Translations under genes and position numbers: made by a program
Notes under the pieces: model-generated
What the model was told of the DNA's origin: nothing
The model's database searches: none
The model's input: only the letters and a program-made list of their open reading frames with translations
In this document: in pieces, positions 1 through 8,945 of the stretch
How the letters are laid out: each line of letters opens with the position of its first letter
Numbering within the stretch: the stretch's first letter is position 1
From: Saccharopolyspora kobensis
GTDB lineage: Bacteria > Actinomycetota > Actinomycetes > Mycobacteriales > Pseudonocardiaceae
Assembly (NCBI RefSeq): GCF_900108315.1
Contig: NZ_FNVB01000004.1
Location: 806,001-870,000, forward strand
Direction of reading: 5' to 3'
Length of the DNA stretch: 64,000 nt

Positions 1-2
1 TG

Positions 3-197
3 TGGAATGGTGGTGGGGGTGTCGTCTGCAGTGACGGTACCTATCGAGCGTACATTCGTTGCACGTTCGTCGGCCCGCCGCTGACCAGGAAATGGGTCTA
101 CGGCGAAACGGTCAGGCAAAACGAGATGTCCGCCGCCTACTGCCCGAACGGCTATGTGGTGCACGGACTGGATGACATCGACGTCGACTTCCTGTGA
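3..197 (+). CDS. C-terminal part of a Cys-containing hypothetical protein (truncated by window edge)
   Basis: An open frame enters from the left edge and ends at a TGA at 195-197, giving 64 visible residues. The segment holds three cysteines (VVCSDG, YIRCTF, AAYCPNG) and many aromatic and glycine residues, and ends in an acidic tail (DDIDVDFL). Such spacing is common in small secreted actinobacterial proteins held by disulfides, but I recognise no family and cannot see a signal peptide because the start lies outside. Synteny would place relA near here, so this gene is probably a lineage-specific insertion. A strong hairpin follows 50 bases downstream. Confidence 0.55.
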   Translation, partial: WNGGGGVVCSDGTYRAYIRCTFVGPPLTRKWVYGETVRQNEMSAAYCPNGYVVHGLDDIDVDFL

Positions 198-246
198 ATC
201 ACTGGTCGTGGTGACTGGCTGGTCTTCTTTTTTGGCTTGACAACAT

Positions 247-285
247 GAAAGCGGTCCTCGCATTCACATTGCGGGGACCGCTCTC
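247..285. terminator. Bidirectional hairpin terminator between convergent genes
   Basis: A near-perfect 16-bp stem (GAAAGCGGTCCTCGCA against TGCGGGGACCGCTCTC) closes a loop of about 7 bases. It lies between the end of the partial gene on the left and the stop codon of the cyclophilin gene on the opposite strand, so it can serve both. No long T tract is visible, as is usual in actinobacteria. Confidence 0.75.
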
Positions 286-298
286 ATGCTTCACACGA

Positions 299-1132
299 TC
301 ATGCGTTCGCGGATGCCCGCTCGATCTTCACCGGGATGTTGGGGCTCCCGTCCCCTTCACCGTTGACGGGCGTGACCCCGGCGGCGGCGACCTTGTCGAG
401 CACGGACAGGCCTTCCTCGCCGACGGTGCCGAAGACCGTGTACTCAGGTGGCAGGTAGGAATCCTGGTAGACCATGAAGAACTGGCTGCCACCGCTGTTC
501 GGCATGCTGGACTTGGCCATCGCCAGAGTGCCGCGCGGGTAGACCGTCGCACCACCTCGGTCGTAGGGGCTGGGCGCAGGCTTGAGATCAGCCGGGGGCT
601 CATCCTTGATGGAGTAGCCCGGGCCACCACTGCCGGTGCCGGTTGGGTCGCCGCACTGCAACACCTTCAGGCCTTCGCCGGTGGTCAGGCGGTGGCATTC
701 GGTGCCGTCGAAGTACTTCGCCTGCACGAGGTGTTCGAAGCTCTGCACAGTGCACGGGGCCTTGGACCGGTCCAGCGTCATCGGGATGGCACCCTCGCTG
801 GTCTGGAACGTGACGTTCTCGACGCCTTCGGCCGGGGTCGGTTCCGGATCTGGTGGAGCTCCAACCGGCTTCGCGGCCGGTTCGCCTGCTGTCGGCGCGT
901 ACGCGCACGGACCTGGCGTTGCGCCCGGCTGCGCCTGCGGCGGCGTCTCCGGCTGGGCGGTGTCGTCGCTGGTGCGGGTGAAGTAGAAGACGCCCACCAC
1001 GACCGCGATGACCACGACGATCGTCGCGCCGATGGTGATCGTCCGGCGTCGCTTGGCCTGCACCGCCCTCCGCTCCAGCTGGCGTTCGAGCTTCCGCTTG
1101 GCCGCCTGGCGACGTTGCTCGTTGCTGGGCAC
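299..1132 (-). CDS. ppiB: Membrane-anchored cyclophilin-type peptidyl-prolyl cis-trans isomerase
   Basis: The 277-residue protein has a basic N-terminus, one membrane segment at about residues 31-52 (ITIGATIVVVIAVVVGVFYF), a Pro/Ala-rich linker, and a cyclophilin domain from about residue 105 to the end. Cyclophilin hallmarks include FEHLVQAKYFDG, the SGGSQFFMV core strand with its catalytic-site phenylalanines, and TVFGTV. The topology puts the isomerase domain outside the cytoplasm, where it would assist folding of exported proteins. It matches the position of Rv2582 next to the Rv2581c-type hydrolase and hisS, and is divergent from that hydrolase. The start is an ATG. Confidence 0.9.
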   Translation of the reverse strand: MPSNEQRRQAAKRKLERQLERRAVQAKRRRTITIGATIVVVIAVVVGVFYFTRTSDDTAQPETPPQAQPGATPGPCAYAPTAGEPAAKPVGAPPDPEPTPAEGVENVTFQTSEGAIPMTLDRSKAPCTVQSFEHLVQAKYFDGTECHRLTTGEGLKVLQCGDPTGTGSGGPGYSIKDEPPADLKPAPSPYDRGGATVYPRGTLAMAKSSMPNSGGSQFFMVYQDSYLPPEYTVFGTVGEEGLSVLDKVAAAGVTPVNGEGDGSPNIPVKIERASANA

Positions 1133-1303
1133 CTGCTCCCTCCCCGGATTCGGTGAACATGATGTTGTGCGGGGAGTTTATGGGGTGCCCCTGCGACACT
1201 TCCTGAGAGCCCGGCGGCGGATCGCTCAGGTTCGGGCGCGACCGCACCGCCGGTCTCGGCTGAGCGCCGCACGGCACGCGGGAGGAGTGCGCGGGCGGGA
1301 CGA

Positions 1304-1309
1304 TAATCT
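1304..1309 (+). promoter_or_regulatory. Probable -10 element for the metallo-hydrolase/hisS transcript
   Basis: TAATCT lies 55 bases ahead of the GTG start at 1364, in the divergent gap after the cyclophilin gene. It resembles the actinobacterial housekeeping -10 hexamer. I see no convincing -35 at the right spacing. Confidence 0.4.
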
Positions 1310-1363
1310 GGGGGTCAGCCGACCCGCGCCGTCGGGTGTCGCCGCAACGAAAGGTCGCTCTCC

Positions 1364-2047
1364 GTGCTTGTCCTCGGGTTCCCGGTAGGACCGCTGCAGG
1401 CGAACTGCTACGTGCTCGCGCGCGGGGAGGGCGAACCCTGCGTCGTGGTGGATCCCGGCCAGGACGCCGCGGAGCCGCTGCGCACCCAGCTGACCGAGCG
1501 CCGGCTCACCCCGGCCGCGGTGCTGCTCACGCACGGCCACTTCGACCACGTCTTCTCCGCCGGTGAGATCTGCGCCGAGCACGGCGTCCCGGCCCACATC
1601 CACCCGGCGGACCGGCACATGCTCACCGATCCCGGCTCCGCGCTCGGCCCGGCCGGGCGGCAGCTGTTCGGCGACGGCCTGGTGATGGACGCGCCCACCG
1701 ACGTCCGCGAGATCGCAGGCGGCGACGTGCTGGAGCTGGCGGGCCTGAGCTTCGAGGTCACGCACACGCCGGGCCATACCGGCGGGTCGGTGCTGTTCGG
1801 CGTCAGGACCGAGGAGGGCGGGCAGCTGCTGCTGTCCGGCGACACCCTCTTCGCGGGCGCCATCGGACGCACCGATCTGCCCGGCGGCGACCACGGCCGG
1901 ATGCTCGAGTCGCTGAGCACCCAGGTGCTGCCGCTGGACGACGACGTCGTCGTGCTGCCGGGCCACGGACCGACCACCACCATCGGGCGCGAGCGCGCGG
2001 GCAACCCGTTCCTGCAGGGACTGCCCGCTTCCGACGCCATCTCCTGA
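1364..2047 (+). CDS. MBL-fold metallo-hydrolase (glyoxalase II-like)
   Basis: A 227-residue metallo-beta-lactamase-fold protein with the metal-binding motif THGHFDH at residues 56-62, followed by [15 protein letters not shown] and PGHGPTT, which supply the remaining metal ligands. This pattern is typical of hydroxyacylglutathione hydrolase-like enzymes, which hydrolyse thioesters; actinobacteria lack glutathione, so the natural substrate is unknown. The start is GTG; the next gene, hisS, begins 22 bases after the stop. The pair is conserved in mycobacteria (Rv2581c-Rv2580c), suggesting co-transcription. Confidence 0.88.
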   Translation: MLVLGFPVGPLQANCYVLARGEGEPCVVVDPGQDAAEPLRTQLTERRLTPAAVLLTHGHFDHVFSAGEICAEHGVPAHIHPADRHMLTDPGSALGPAGRQLFGDGLVMDAPTDVREIAGGDVLELAGLSFEVTHTPGHTGGSVLFGVRTEEGGQLLLSGDTLFAGAIGRTDLPGGDHGRMLESLSTQVLPLDDDVVVLPGHGPTTTIGRERAGNPFLQGLPASDAIS

Positions 2048-2069
2048 CGAGGACAGAGAACTTCCACCC

Positions 2070-3338
2070 ATGAGCACGTTCACCGCCCCCAAGGGCATCC
2101 CGGAGTACTTCCCGCCGGAATCGGCCGACTTCCTGGCGGTTCGCGACACCCTGGCCGACGCCGCCCGCCGCGCGGGCTACGGCTACATCGAGCTGCCGCT
2201 GTTCGAGGAGACCTCCCTGTTCGCCCGCGGCGTCGGCGAGTCCACCGACGTCGTGAGCAAGGAGATGTACACCTTCGCCGACCGCGGCGGCCGGTCCGTG
2301 ACGCTGCGGCCGGAGGGCACCGCGGGCGTGACCCGCTCGGTCATCGAGCACGGCCTGGACCGCGGCCAGCTGCCGGTGAAGCTGTACTACAGCGGCGCGT
2401 TCTTCCGCTACGAGCGGCCGCAGGCCGGGCGCTACCGGCAGCTGCAGCAGCTCGGCGTCGAGGCGATCGGCGTCGACGACCCGGCGCTGGACGCCGAGGT
2501 CATCGCGATCGCCGACGAGGGCTACCGGCGGCTGGGCCTGACCGGCCACCGCATCGAGATCACCTCGCTGGGCGACAACACCTGCCGCCCGGCCTACCGC
2601 GCCAAGCTGCAGGAGTTCCTGAGCGGCCTGCCGCTGGACGAGGACACCCGCCGCCGCGCCGAGCTCAACCCGCTGCGGGTGCTCGACGACAAGCGGCCCG
2701 AGGTGCGGGAGATGGTCGCCGACGCGCCGCTGATGGTCGATCACCTCTCGGCCGAGTCGAAGGAGCACTACGAGCAGGTCAAGGCGCACCTGATCGACCT
2801 GGGCGTGCAGTTCGTGGAGAACCCGCGCCTGGTGCGCGGCCTGGACTACTACACCAAGACGACCTTCGAGTTCGTCCACGACGGGCTCGGCGCGCAGTCC
2901 GGCATCGGCGGCGGTGGCCGCTACGACGGCCTGATGGCCGAGCTCGGCGGCCAGGAGCTGTCCGGCGTCGGCTTCGGGCTCGGCGTGGACCGCACCCTGC
3001 TGGCCTGCCGGGCCGAGGGCCTCTCGGTCGGCGACCCGGCGCGCTGCGACGTCTACTGCGTGCCGATGGGCGCGACGGCCAAGCGCCGGCTGGTCGCGGC
3101 GGCGGGCGGCCTCCGGGCGGCCGGTGTCCGCGTCGACGTCGCCTACGGCGGCAAGGGTCTCAAGGGCGCGATGAAGGCCGCCGACCGCTCCGGTGCGCGG
3201 TTCGCCCTGGTGCTCGGCGAGCGCGACATCGAAGCCGGGACCGCGCAGCTCAAGGAGCTGGCCAGCGGCGAGCAGCGCGCGGTGGCGCTGGAGAACCTGG
3301 TGGACGAGGTGCGCGCGGCCGTGGAGTCGCCCAGATGA
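2070..3338 (+). CDS. hisS: Histidyl-tRNA synthetase
   Basis: The 422-residue class II synthetase charges tRNA-His. The catalytic domain shows motif 1 near the N-terminus, motif 2 with [14 protein letters not shown] at about residues 111-124, the HisA motif [15 protein letters not shown] at about residues 257-271, and motif 3 with [13 protein letters not shown] near residue 300. The C-terminal anticodon-binding domain (about 325-422) ends with the conserved LKGAMK and FALVLGERD region. Length is normal. Start is ATG. The downstream membrane protein overlaps its stop by four bases (ATGA), so the two are translationally coupled. Confidence 0.97.
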   Translation: MSTFTAPKGIPEYFPPESADFLAVRDTLADAARRAGYGYIELPLFEETSLFARGVGESTDVVSKEMYTFADRGGRSVTLRPEGTAGVTRSVIEHGLDRGQLPVKLYYSGAFFRYERPQAGRYRQLQQLGVEAIGVDDPALDAEVIAIADEGYRRLGLTGHRIEITSLGDNTCRPAYRAKLQEFLSGLPLDEDTRRRAELNPLRVLDDKRPEVREMVADAPLMVDHLSAESKEHYEQVKAHLIDLGVQFVENPRLVRGLDYYTKTTFEFVHDGLGAQSGIGGGGRYDGLMAELGGQELSGVGFGLGVDRTLLACRAEGLSVGDPARCDVYCVPMGATAKRRLVAAAGGLRAAGVRVDVAYGGKGLKGAMKAADRSGARFALVLGERDIEAGTAQLKELASGEQRAVALENLVDEVRAAVESPR

Positions 3339-3973
3339 GCGAAGCCGAGTCCGTCTCGCTCGACCTCCTGGACCGCAGGACGGTGCGGGCCCGGGCGCGC
3401 AACATCATGATCGCGGCCGTCCTCGTGGCGGCCGCGTTCGGCGGCGTCGTGGGCCTGTTCGCGGGCGGTCAGGGCTTCGCCATCGCGGCGGCGATCGTGG
3501 CGGTCCCGCTGCTCCTGCTGGCCCTGGTCGAATCCCGCAAGACCCTGTCGCTGCGCGACGGCCAGGTGATCGCCCGCGCGCTGGGCACCCGGGTGGTGTC
3601 GTTGCGGGAGGCCGACCGGCTCGAACTGTTCATCACCGACGTGCGCGGCGCGCGCACGGTGAACCTGCTGGTGGGCGGGCCGCCGAAGGGCAAGGCGATC
3701 AGCGTCTCGCTGGCGATGTACGCCGGGACCGGTGGCCGCGAGCTGGGCATCTACGCGCTGCGGCGGCTGGCGGACACGCTGGCAGGCAACGCCGACACCC
3801 GAGCCCTGGTGCTCTCGCAGCTGATCGTCGAGCAGCTGCGCGCGGAAGCGCGCGGCGACGCGGCTCCGCAGCGCCCGCTCTACGTGCTGGCGTCGGCGGC
3901 CCCGCAGGGCCGCGTGGCGCAGCGCCTCAACCCCGACGCGGTGTCCAGGTTCGTCGCGGAGCTCGGTCGCTGA
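3335..3973 (+). CDS. Hypothetical membrane protein coupled to hisS
   Basis: The 212-residue protein has two adjacent hydrophobic segments at about residues 27-47 and 49-69, then a soluble domain. The soluble part ([35 protein letters not shown]) reads like a bacterial PH-type fold, with alternating beta strands and a conserved middle segment [12 protein letters not shown]. No catalytic motif is visible. The ATG overlaps the hisS stop, so expression follows hisS. I assign no function. The gene is followed at once by an intergenic repeat. Confidence 0.75.
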   Translation: MSEAESVSLDLLDRRTVRARARNIMIAAVLVAAAFGGVVGLFAGGQGFAIAAAIVAVPLLLLALVESRKTLSLRDGQVIARALGTRVVSLREADRLELFITDVRGARTVNLLVGGPPKGKAISVSLAMYAGTGGRELGIYALRRLADTLAGNADTRALVLSQLIVEQLRAEARGDAAPQRPLYVLASAAPQGRVAQRLNPDAVSRFVAELGR

Positions 3974-4173
3974 GAGCTCGTTCGTGGTTGCGCTGCTCGG
4001 GTGGTCGCTTGGCGGAACCTGAGCGGTGCCCTGGACCGCGGGTACCCCTCCTGCTCCACGGCGGAGGGGCCGTCCTCGCCGGGAAACCGCTCAGAACCCG
4101 CGGGTGATCATCCTGCGCAGGTGGCTGCAAGCGGGTGACGCCGCTGGCAAGGCGCGGACGGCATTCGCCGACA
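3974..4173 (+). repeat. Intergenic repeat, copy A (about 200 bp)
   Basis: This stretch aligns colinearly with copy B at 11722-11922. Shared blocks are an 18-mer starting GGGTGGTCGC at 3999 (11747 in B), a 30-mer at 4059-4088 (11806-11835 in B), CTCAGAACCCGC, and GGCGCGGACGGC at 4151 (11898 in B), at almost identical spacing. Both copies start immediately after the stop codon of a plus-strand gene. Copy A lies between the convergent ends of the hisS-coupled gene and the YibE/F gene. Confidence 0.85.
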
Positions 4174-4200
4174 AGCTCTGACTGAAACGCCGTCCCGGGA

Positions 4201-5577
4201 TCACACCCCGGGGCGGCGCCTGCGGCGCACGGTGGGAGTTCCGGCGCTGGTGGCCGCGGCCTGCCCGACCCGGTCGGCCACCGACGCCCGGTGGGTGTTC
4301 TCCGCGGGTTCCCGGACGGCCACCGCGGCGGCGATCGCCGTGGTGATCGGGACCGCCGCGACGAGGCCGATGCTGCCCACCAGGGTGCGCACCACCTCCT
4401 GCGCCACGGCCTGCGAGGTGACGATCTCGCCGAAGCTCCGCCCGGACAGCGCGTAGGCCATCAGCATCGGCAGCGCAGTGCCCGCGTAGGCCAGGACCAG
4501 CGTGTTCACCGCCGAGGACACGTGGTCGCGGCCGATCTGCAGCCCGGAGGAGTACAGCTGCCGCCAGGTCAGCGCCGGGTTGGCCTTGCGCAGCTCCCAC
4601 ACCGCGCTGGTCTGGGTCACGGTGACGTCGTCGAGCACGCCCAGCGCACCGATCACCACACCGGCCAGCAGCAGCCCGCGCGCGTCGATCGGCGCGCCGA
4701 GCAGGCCCATCAGGCTGGAGGTGTCCTCGTCCAGCCCGGTGAGGCTGGTGGCGGCCGCGAACAGCGAGCTGAGCGCCCCGATCAGCGCCAGGCTGAGCAT
4801 GGTGCCCAGCACCGCGGTGGAGGTACGCGCGGAGAAGCCGTGGGTGAGGTAGAGCGCGATGAACATGATCAGCCCGGCGCCGACGATGGCCACCAGCAGC
4901 GGATCCTCCCCGGCCAGCACGGCGGGCAGGACGAAGCTGACCAGCACGACCAGGCTCAACCCGAGTGCGACGAGGGCGGCGAGCCCCTGCCACCTGCCGA
5001 GCACGAGCACGGCCCCGGCGAACACCAGCGCCAGCACCAGCAGCGGAGTGCCGCGCTGGAAGTCGACGACCTGGTAGGAGGACGGCTCCTGCGCGTTGGC
5101 CCCGGAGTAGCTGAGCACCACGTCGTCGCCGACGGCGAACCGCGGGCTGCCGGGATCGGTGGGCACGACCTGCTCGATGCTCTCCCCGGGCAGCGGCCCG
5201 TCCTGCATCCGCACCTCGAGGATCACGCACTCGCTCTGCTCGGACGCGCCCTCGCTGCACGGCCCGGCGACGGCGGAGACGACCTCGGCGTTCACCGGGT
5301 GCTGCCCGAACCCGAGATCGGCACCGCTGCGCTGCTCGTGCCCGAAGGGGTACAGCAGCAGCACGCCGATGATCGCGGCCAGCGCGAACGGCACCAGCGC
5401 GATGGCCAGCACGCGCTTGACCTGCTTCGAAGCCGGATCAGCAGGCCCGTGGCCGTGGCCGTGCCCGTGACCGACGGTGGGCGGCGGGGCGCTGGGACGC
5501 GGGTCCGGACGGCGGTGGCGTGCGCGGCGACCCTCACCGGACGAGGGCGGCTCAGCGGCAGGAGGGCGCTCGGTCAC
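4201..5577 (-). CDS. YibE/F-family multi-pass membrane protein
   Basis: Read from a GTG at 5577, the protein has 458 residues. An N-terminal Pro- and His-rich tail includes a (GH)4 run at about residues 36-44. A first membrane span follows, then an extracytoplasmic domain of about 125 residues, then seven or more spans (LLVLALVFAGAVLVLG, LAALVALGLSLVVLVSFV and others). The conserved YibE/F stretch IGALGVLDDVTVTQ is present. The family is widespread in bacteria with unknown, presumably transport, function. The frame stays open upstream to 5778, but that extension overlaps the divergent zinc-ribbon gene and its residues look non-coding, so the shorter start is preferred. Confidence 0.82.
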   Translation of the reverse strand: MTERPPAAEPPSSGEGRRARHRRPDPRPSAPPPTVGHGHGHGHGPADPASKQVKRVLAIALVPFALAAIIGVLLLYPFGHEQRSGADLGFGQHPVNAEVVSAVAGPCSEGASEQSECVILEVRMQDGPLPGESIEQVVPTDPGSPRFAVGDDVVLSYSGANAQEPSSYQVVDFQRGTPLLVLALVFAGAVLVLGRWQGLAALVALGLSLVVLVSFVLPAVLAGEDPLLVAIVGAGLIMFIALYLTHGFSARTSTAVLGTMLSLALIGALSSLFAAATSLTGLDEDTSSLMGLLGAPIDARGLLLAGVVIGALGVLDDVTVTQTSAVWELRKANPALTWRQLYSSGLQIGRDHVSSAVNTLVLAYAGTALPMLMAYALSGRSFGEIVTSQAVAQEVVRTLVGSIGLVAAVPITTAIAAAVAVREPAENTHRASVADRVGQAAATSAGTPTVRRRRRPGV

Positions 5578-5743
5578 CGGCCAATTATGCGGACTCCCCG
5601 AACGGCATCCCCGGCAGAGGCCCACCGGTGTCGCTGCGAGCACCGTCCGTACCGGGATCACACGATGGGCGGAGACCTGCTCGGGGATGCGGACGTCGGC
5701 GATCGGCTGCGGGCGGGCTCGCCGGGCTGTGATGATCGTCTTC

Positions 5744-6004
5744 ATGGGTTTGTTCGAGACGAAGCCGAAGCTCGTCACCGTGCTGGGGCGGGCGTTCGGC
5801 TGCCTGGTGTGCGGTCACGCGTGGTTCTGGTCCCGCGAGGTCAAGCTCAACTCGACCGGCGCCGAGTTCTTCGGCTTGGCGTGGGCGAACGAGTCCGCCA
5901 TGGGACTGATCTGCGACAAGTGCGGTTACGTGCACGAGTTCGCCGGCGGAAACCGACCCCAGCTGTGGACCAAGAAGCAGGGGTATCCGGACGGGGCCGA
6001 GTGA
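5744..6004 (+). CDS. Small zinc-ribbon protein
   Basis: An 86-residue protein starting MGLFETKPK. It has two CxxC knuckles, CLVCGHAWFW near residue 17 and CDKCGYVHEF near residue 57, a spacing consistent with one treble-clef or zinc-ribbon site. In-frame ATG (5732) and GTG (5729) codons just upstream would add four or five residues; none has a clear ribosome binding site. Base usage is less GC-biased than in the neighbours. It is divergent from the YibE/F gene. Function is unknown; nucleic acid or protein binding is the usual role of such ribbons. Confidence 0.7.
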   Translation: MGLFETKPKLVTVLGRAFGCLVCGHAWFWSREVKLNSTGAEFFGLAWANESAMGLICDKCGYVHEFAGGNRPQLWTKKQGYPDGAE

Positions 6005-6099
6005 CCGCCGCGACGGTGCGGAAGAAGGGCGCGGCCACGATCGGCTGATGTGGGGAAACACCGCTCGACACGTTGTCGAAACTGTGTTCGAATTGGGTC

Positions 6100-7167
6100 G
6101 TGCGATGGGAACGACAGCGAATCAGTTCGCCGGTGGCGGAGGCCGCGCTGCCGCTCGACCTGCCCGAGCCGGTGCGGGGGAGCGGTCGCGGTGGTCTGCG
6201 GTTGCCGGACCCGGTGCCGATCGAGGCGGGCACCGAGGATGCCTTCGCGATCGAGGTGCGGGCGAAGTCGATCATCAACCGGGTGCCCGGCGAGTCCGCT
6301 GTGCCGTTCGGCTGGACGGTCAACCCGTACCGGGGATGCGGTCACGCCTGTCGGTACTGCTTCGCGAGGCGGACTCACACCTACCTTGACCTCGATGCCG
6401 GGCACGACTTCGACAGCAAGATCGTGGTCAAGGTCAACGCGGGTGCGCTGCTGCGCAAGGAGCTCGCCCACCCGCGGTGGGCGGGTGAGCCGATCGCGAT
6501 GGGCACCAACACCGATCCCTACCAGCGGGCCGAGGGGCGCTACCGGTTGATGCCGGAGATCATCTCGGCGTTGCGCGACCGGGCCAACCCGTTCTCGATC
6601 CTGACCAAGGGGACGTTGATCCTGCGCGATGCCGATCTGATCGTGCAGGCCGCCGGGGTGGCTCCGGTGTCGGTGGCGGTCTCGATCGGCTCGGTGGACG
6701 AGCGGCTCTGGCGGGCCGTCGAGCCGGGCGCGCCGTCGCCGCGCCGGCGGCTGGACGTGGTGCGGCGGTTCGCCGATGCCGGGATCGGGTGCACCGTGCT
6801 GATGGCGCCGATCCTGCCCGGGCTCAGCGATGGTCCCGAGCAGATCGACGCCACGGTGCGGGAGCTGGTCGCCGCCGGGGCCGAGCGGATCGTGCCCCTG
6901 CTGCTGCACCTGCGACCGGGGGCGCGGGAGTGGTTCCGCGACTGGTTGCAGCGGGAGCATCCCGAGCTGGTGCCGCTGTACTCCCGGCTGTACCGCAACG
7001 GCTCGTACCTGCCGAAGTCCTACCAGCGAGGTGTGCTGGCGCTGGTGGAGGAGGCCAAGCGGCGCCACGGGGTCCGGCCGCCGCGGTCACCGCAGTTCCG
7101 CGACGTCACCGGCGCCGCGGAGTCGGACGCCGAGGTGGAGGAGGTGCGGCAGCTCAGCCTGCTGTGA
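6100..7167 (+). CDS. Radical SAM protein of the Rv2578c family
   Basis: A 355-residue protein when read from GTG 6100, which gives the family-like start MRWERQ; the frame extends to a TTG at 6073. The CxxxCxxC cluster motif (RGCGHACRYCFAR) puts iron-sulfur ligands at Cys80, Cys84 and Cys87. A second conserved segment, ILTKGTLILRD, follows, and APILPGLSD lies in the barrel's second half. It resembles spore-photoproduct-lyase-like enzymes, but the substrate of this family is not established. Its place between hisS and aspS matches mycobacterial synteny. The C-terminal tail is hydrophilic. Confidence 0.88.
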   Translation: MRWERQRISSPVAEAALPLDLPEPVRGSGRGGLRLPDPVPIEAGTEDAFAIEVRAKSIINRVPGESAVPFGWTVNPYRGCGHACRYCFARRTHTYLDLDAGHDFDSKIVVKVNAGALLRKELAHPRWAGEPIAMGTNTDPYQRAEGRYRLMPEIISALRDRANPFSILTKGTLILRDADLIVQAAGVAPVSVAVSIGSVDERLWRAVEPGAPSPRRRLDVVRRFADAGIGCTVLMAPILPGLSDGPEQIDATVRELVAAGAERIVPLLLHLRPGAREWFRDWLQREHPELVPLYSRLYRNGSYLPKSYQRGVLALVEEAKRRHGVRPPRSPQFRDVTGAAESDAEVEEVRQLSLL

Positions 7168-7400
7168 GGTGCCGCCGGCTGCGCCGCGCGGGTGAGATCC
7201 ACCGGTTAAAGCAGATGCACATCATTTTCGATTGGAGTCGGCAATGTGCTGGAGGGCGTGGATTGCTTTTCGGTTTCGGAACTTGATCGCCTGTTTCCTG
7301 CTGGTTAAAAAATCGGCGATCTTGCATCGGATTCAACCGATGTTCGGAAGCGGACGGATATTTAGTTACGCTGCGTATGTACCTGTTTTGTCGGGTCCGC
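7168..7400. other. AT-richer convergent intergenic stretch
   Basis: The 233 bases between the radical SAM gene and the end of the HTH gene are visibly richer in A/T than the flanks (runs such as GGTTAAAAAATCGG and GGATATTTAGTTACG). A short hairpin (CATCGG, loop ATTCAA, CCGATG) near 7326-7343 could end transcription. I see no gene here. Confidence 0.5.
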
Positions 7401-8444
7401 CTAACGGGTGGTGGTGCGGGAGGACGAGCTGCATCCCAGCTGGTCCTCGGGCTGCCACCGGACGCCGAAGACACCCATCCCGAAGTCCAGCGCCACCGCG
7501 TGGGTGCGGCCGAACCGGTCCACGGTCAGCGGCTTCGGGGGCTCCACCTCCTGCGTGGTGGAGTCGCCGACGTAGCTCTCGCAACGGGTCGGCGGGTGCG
7601 CCGGGTCGAACTGCAGCTCGGCCACGTACTGCCGCACCGGCAGCCGGAAGAGCCGGCAGAAGCTGTGCTCGACCTCGTTCGGGCCGGTCGGCGGGTCGAT
7701 GATCTCGTACTCCAGCAGCAGCGTCTCGCCGCGGGCGAGCGCGCGGTCGAACAGCAGCTCGGCGACCACCAGGTCGCGGGCGTGATCGGTGAGCACCTGG
7801 CCGAGCCGGCAGGAGCGGATGGGCCGGATGATCGGCGGGGTCTCCCCGGAGGAGGCGCCGTCGAACATGATCACCCAACGGTCCACGCCGTTGGTCTCGG
7901 CCCGGACCAGCTTGCGGGTGCGGATCTTGCGCAGCTCACCGCGCTGGTCGACGTGCACCACGTCGTGGTGGCTGAGCCGGGCCAGCTTGCTGTCGTGGCT
8001 GGTGTCGATCTTGGTGAGCAGCTCGGCCGCCGACTCGTTCTCCGACCACAGCGCGCTCAGCGGCGGCGCCTCGGCCGGTGCCTGGCGGGTGCGGCCGCGC
8101 GGCCGCGGCGGGCCGAGCAGCGCGGACAGCGCGTTCTCCGGCACGCCCAGGACCTGTTCCAGCTGCTGCAGGGCGAGCAGGGAATCCGGGCGCTCCGGGC
8201 GGCGCCGACCGGACTGCCAGTAGCTCAGCGCGGTGATGCTGACCGGTGTGCCGCGGGCGCGCAGCCGGTGCTGGATGCGCTCCAGGCTCAGGCGGCTGGC
8301 TCGGATCGCGGTGCGCAGGGCGACTTCGAACGGCCCGGTGCGCAGCAGTTCGGCGAGTTCGGCCGACAGCGCGTTCGTCCCGGGTTGCGCGGTCCGGACG
8401 GTCGGTTGCGCGGTCGGGCGGGCCTCCGTTTTCGGGCCGATCAT
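7401..8444 (-). CDS. XRE-type helix-turn-helix regulator with a large C-terminal domain
   Basis: The 347-residue protein has an N-terminal HTH region at about residues 40-110: FEVALRTAIRASRLSLERIQ, then TPVSITALSYWQSGRRRPE, which reads as a recognition helix plus wing, and LEQVLGVPENAL. The C-terminal 200 residues form an all-beta-like domain with HHDVVHVDQRGELRKIRT, VVAELLFDRAL and VALDFGMGVFGVRWQPED. Proteins of this design are common in Pseudonocardiaceae; their signals are not known to me. The gene is alone, flanked on both sides by AT-richer DNA, which suggests acquisition or heavy regulation. Start is ATG. Confidence 0.75.
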   Translation of the reverse strand: MIGPKTEARPTAQPTVRTAQPGTNALSAELAELLRTGPFEVALRTAIRASRLSLERIQHRLRARGTPVSITALSYWQSGRRRPERPDSLLALQQLEQVLGVPENALSALLGPPRPRGRTRQAPAEAPPLSALWSENESAAELLTKIDTSHDSKLARLSHHDVVHVDQRGELRKIRTRKLVRAETNGVDRWVIMFDGASSGETPPIIRPIRSCRLGQVLTDHARDLVVAELLFDRALARGETLLLEYEIIDPPTGPNEVEHSFCRLFRLPVRQYVAELQFDPAHPPTRCESYVGDSTTQEVEPPKPLTVDRFGRTHAVALDFGMGVFGVRWQPEDQLGCSSSSRTTTR

Positions 8445-8945
8445 CGTTACTCCTCGTGTCCGCCGAATCCGAACTTACGCTAATCAGTGGATCTGTGATC
8501 CGCAACGACCGAGTTCCGGTTGGCCTCTCCAACTAAAGTCGGAACAGGGCTGGCTTAAGCTGGTATTCAAGTCCTCCGTGCTTCGCGGTCGCCGAACAAT
8601 GCCGTTGCCCGATCGTCGATCGTGCTTCGAATCAAGTGAATTGTGACGCACGTGGCCCGAAATTGGTATCGACCATTTGGTGCCGCTGCGGCGAACGGGC
8701 GAACGCGACGAACCGCGCGCCGCTCCGCGGTGACCGGGAGCGATCGGCGGCCGGGACCGGTGACGCTGCGCTGCGGTGGATCGACGCGCGGCACCTGCCG
8801 GGCGTGCACCGGGGCTCGTTGGCTAGCCTTGAAGGCCTGCGTCCTGCCTGCTGAGCCCGCATGCGCTGCGGTCCCGGCAGTGCCGGCGAAACCGAAAGCA
8901 ATGCCGTCGAAACGCTGAAACAGCGGAAGAAGGAGCTCAGTACCC
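8445..8945. other. 501-base gap: divergent promoter region of the HTH gene and aspS
   Basis: The first 200 bases, next to the HTH start, are AT-richer (for example GAACTTACGCTAATCAGTGG and TTCAAGTCCTCCG) and probably hold the HTH promoter and operator. The rest is GC-rich leader DNA ahead of aspS. Short frames exist but lack ribosome sites and codon bias. I see no tRNA, T-box or riboswitch. Confidence 0.5.

Noticed and set aside
4291-6048. Plus-strand 585-codon frame opposite YibE/F
   Set aside because: Antisense of a clear membrane protein gene; Gln/His/Arg-rich low-complexity translation.
8643-8918. 91-codon frame in the gap before aspS
   Set aside because: Arg/Ala-rich translation, no ribosome site, poor codon bias; more likely leader DNA.
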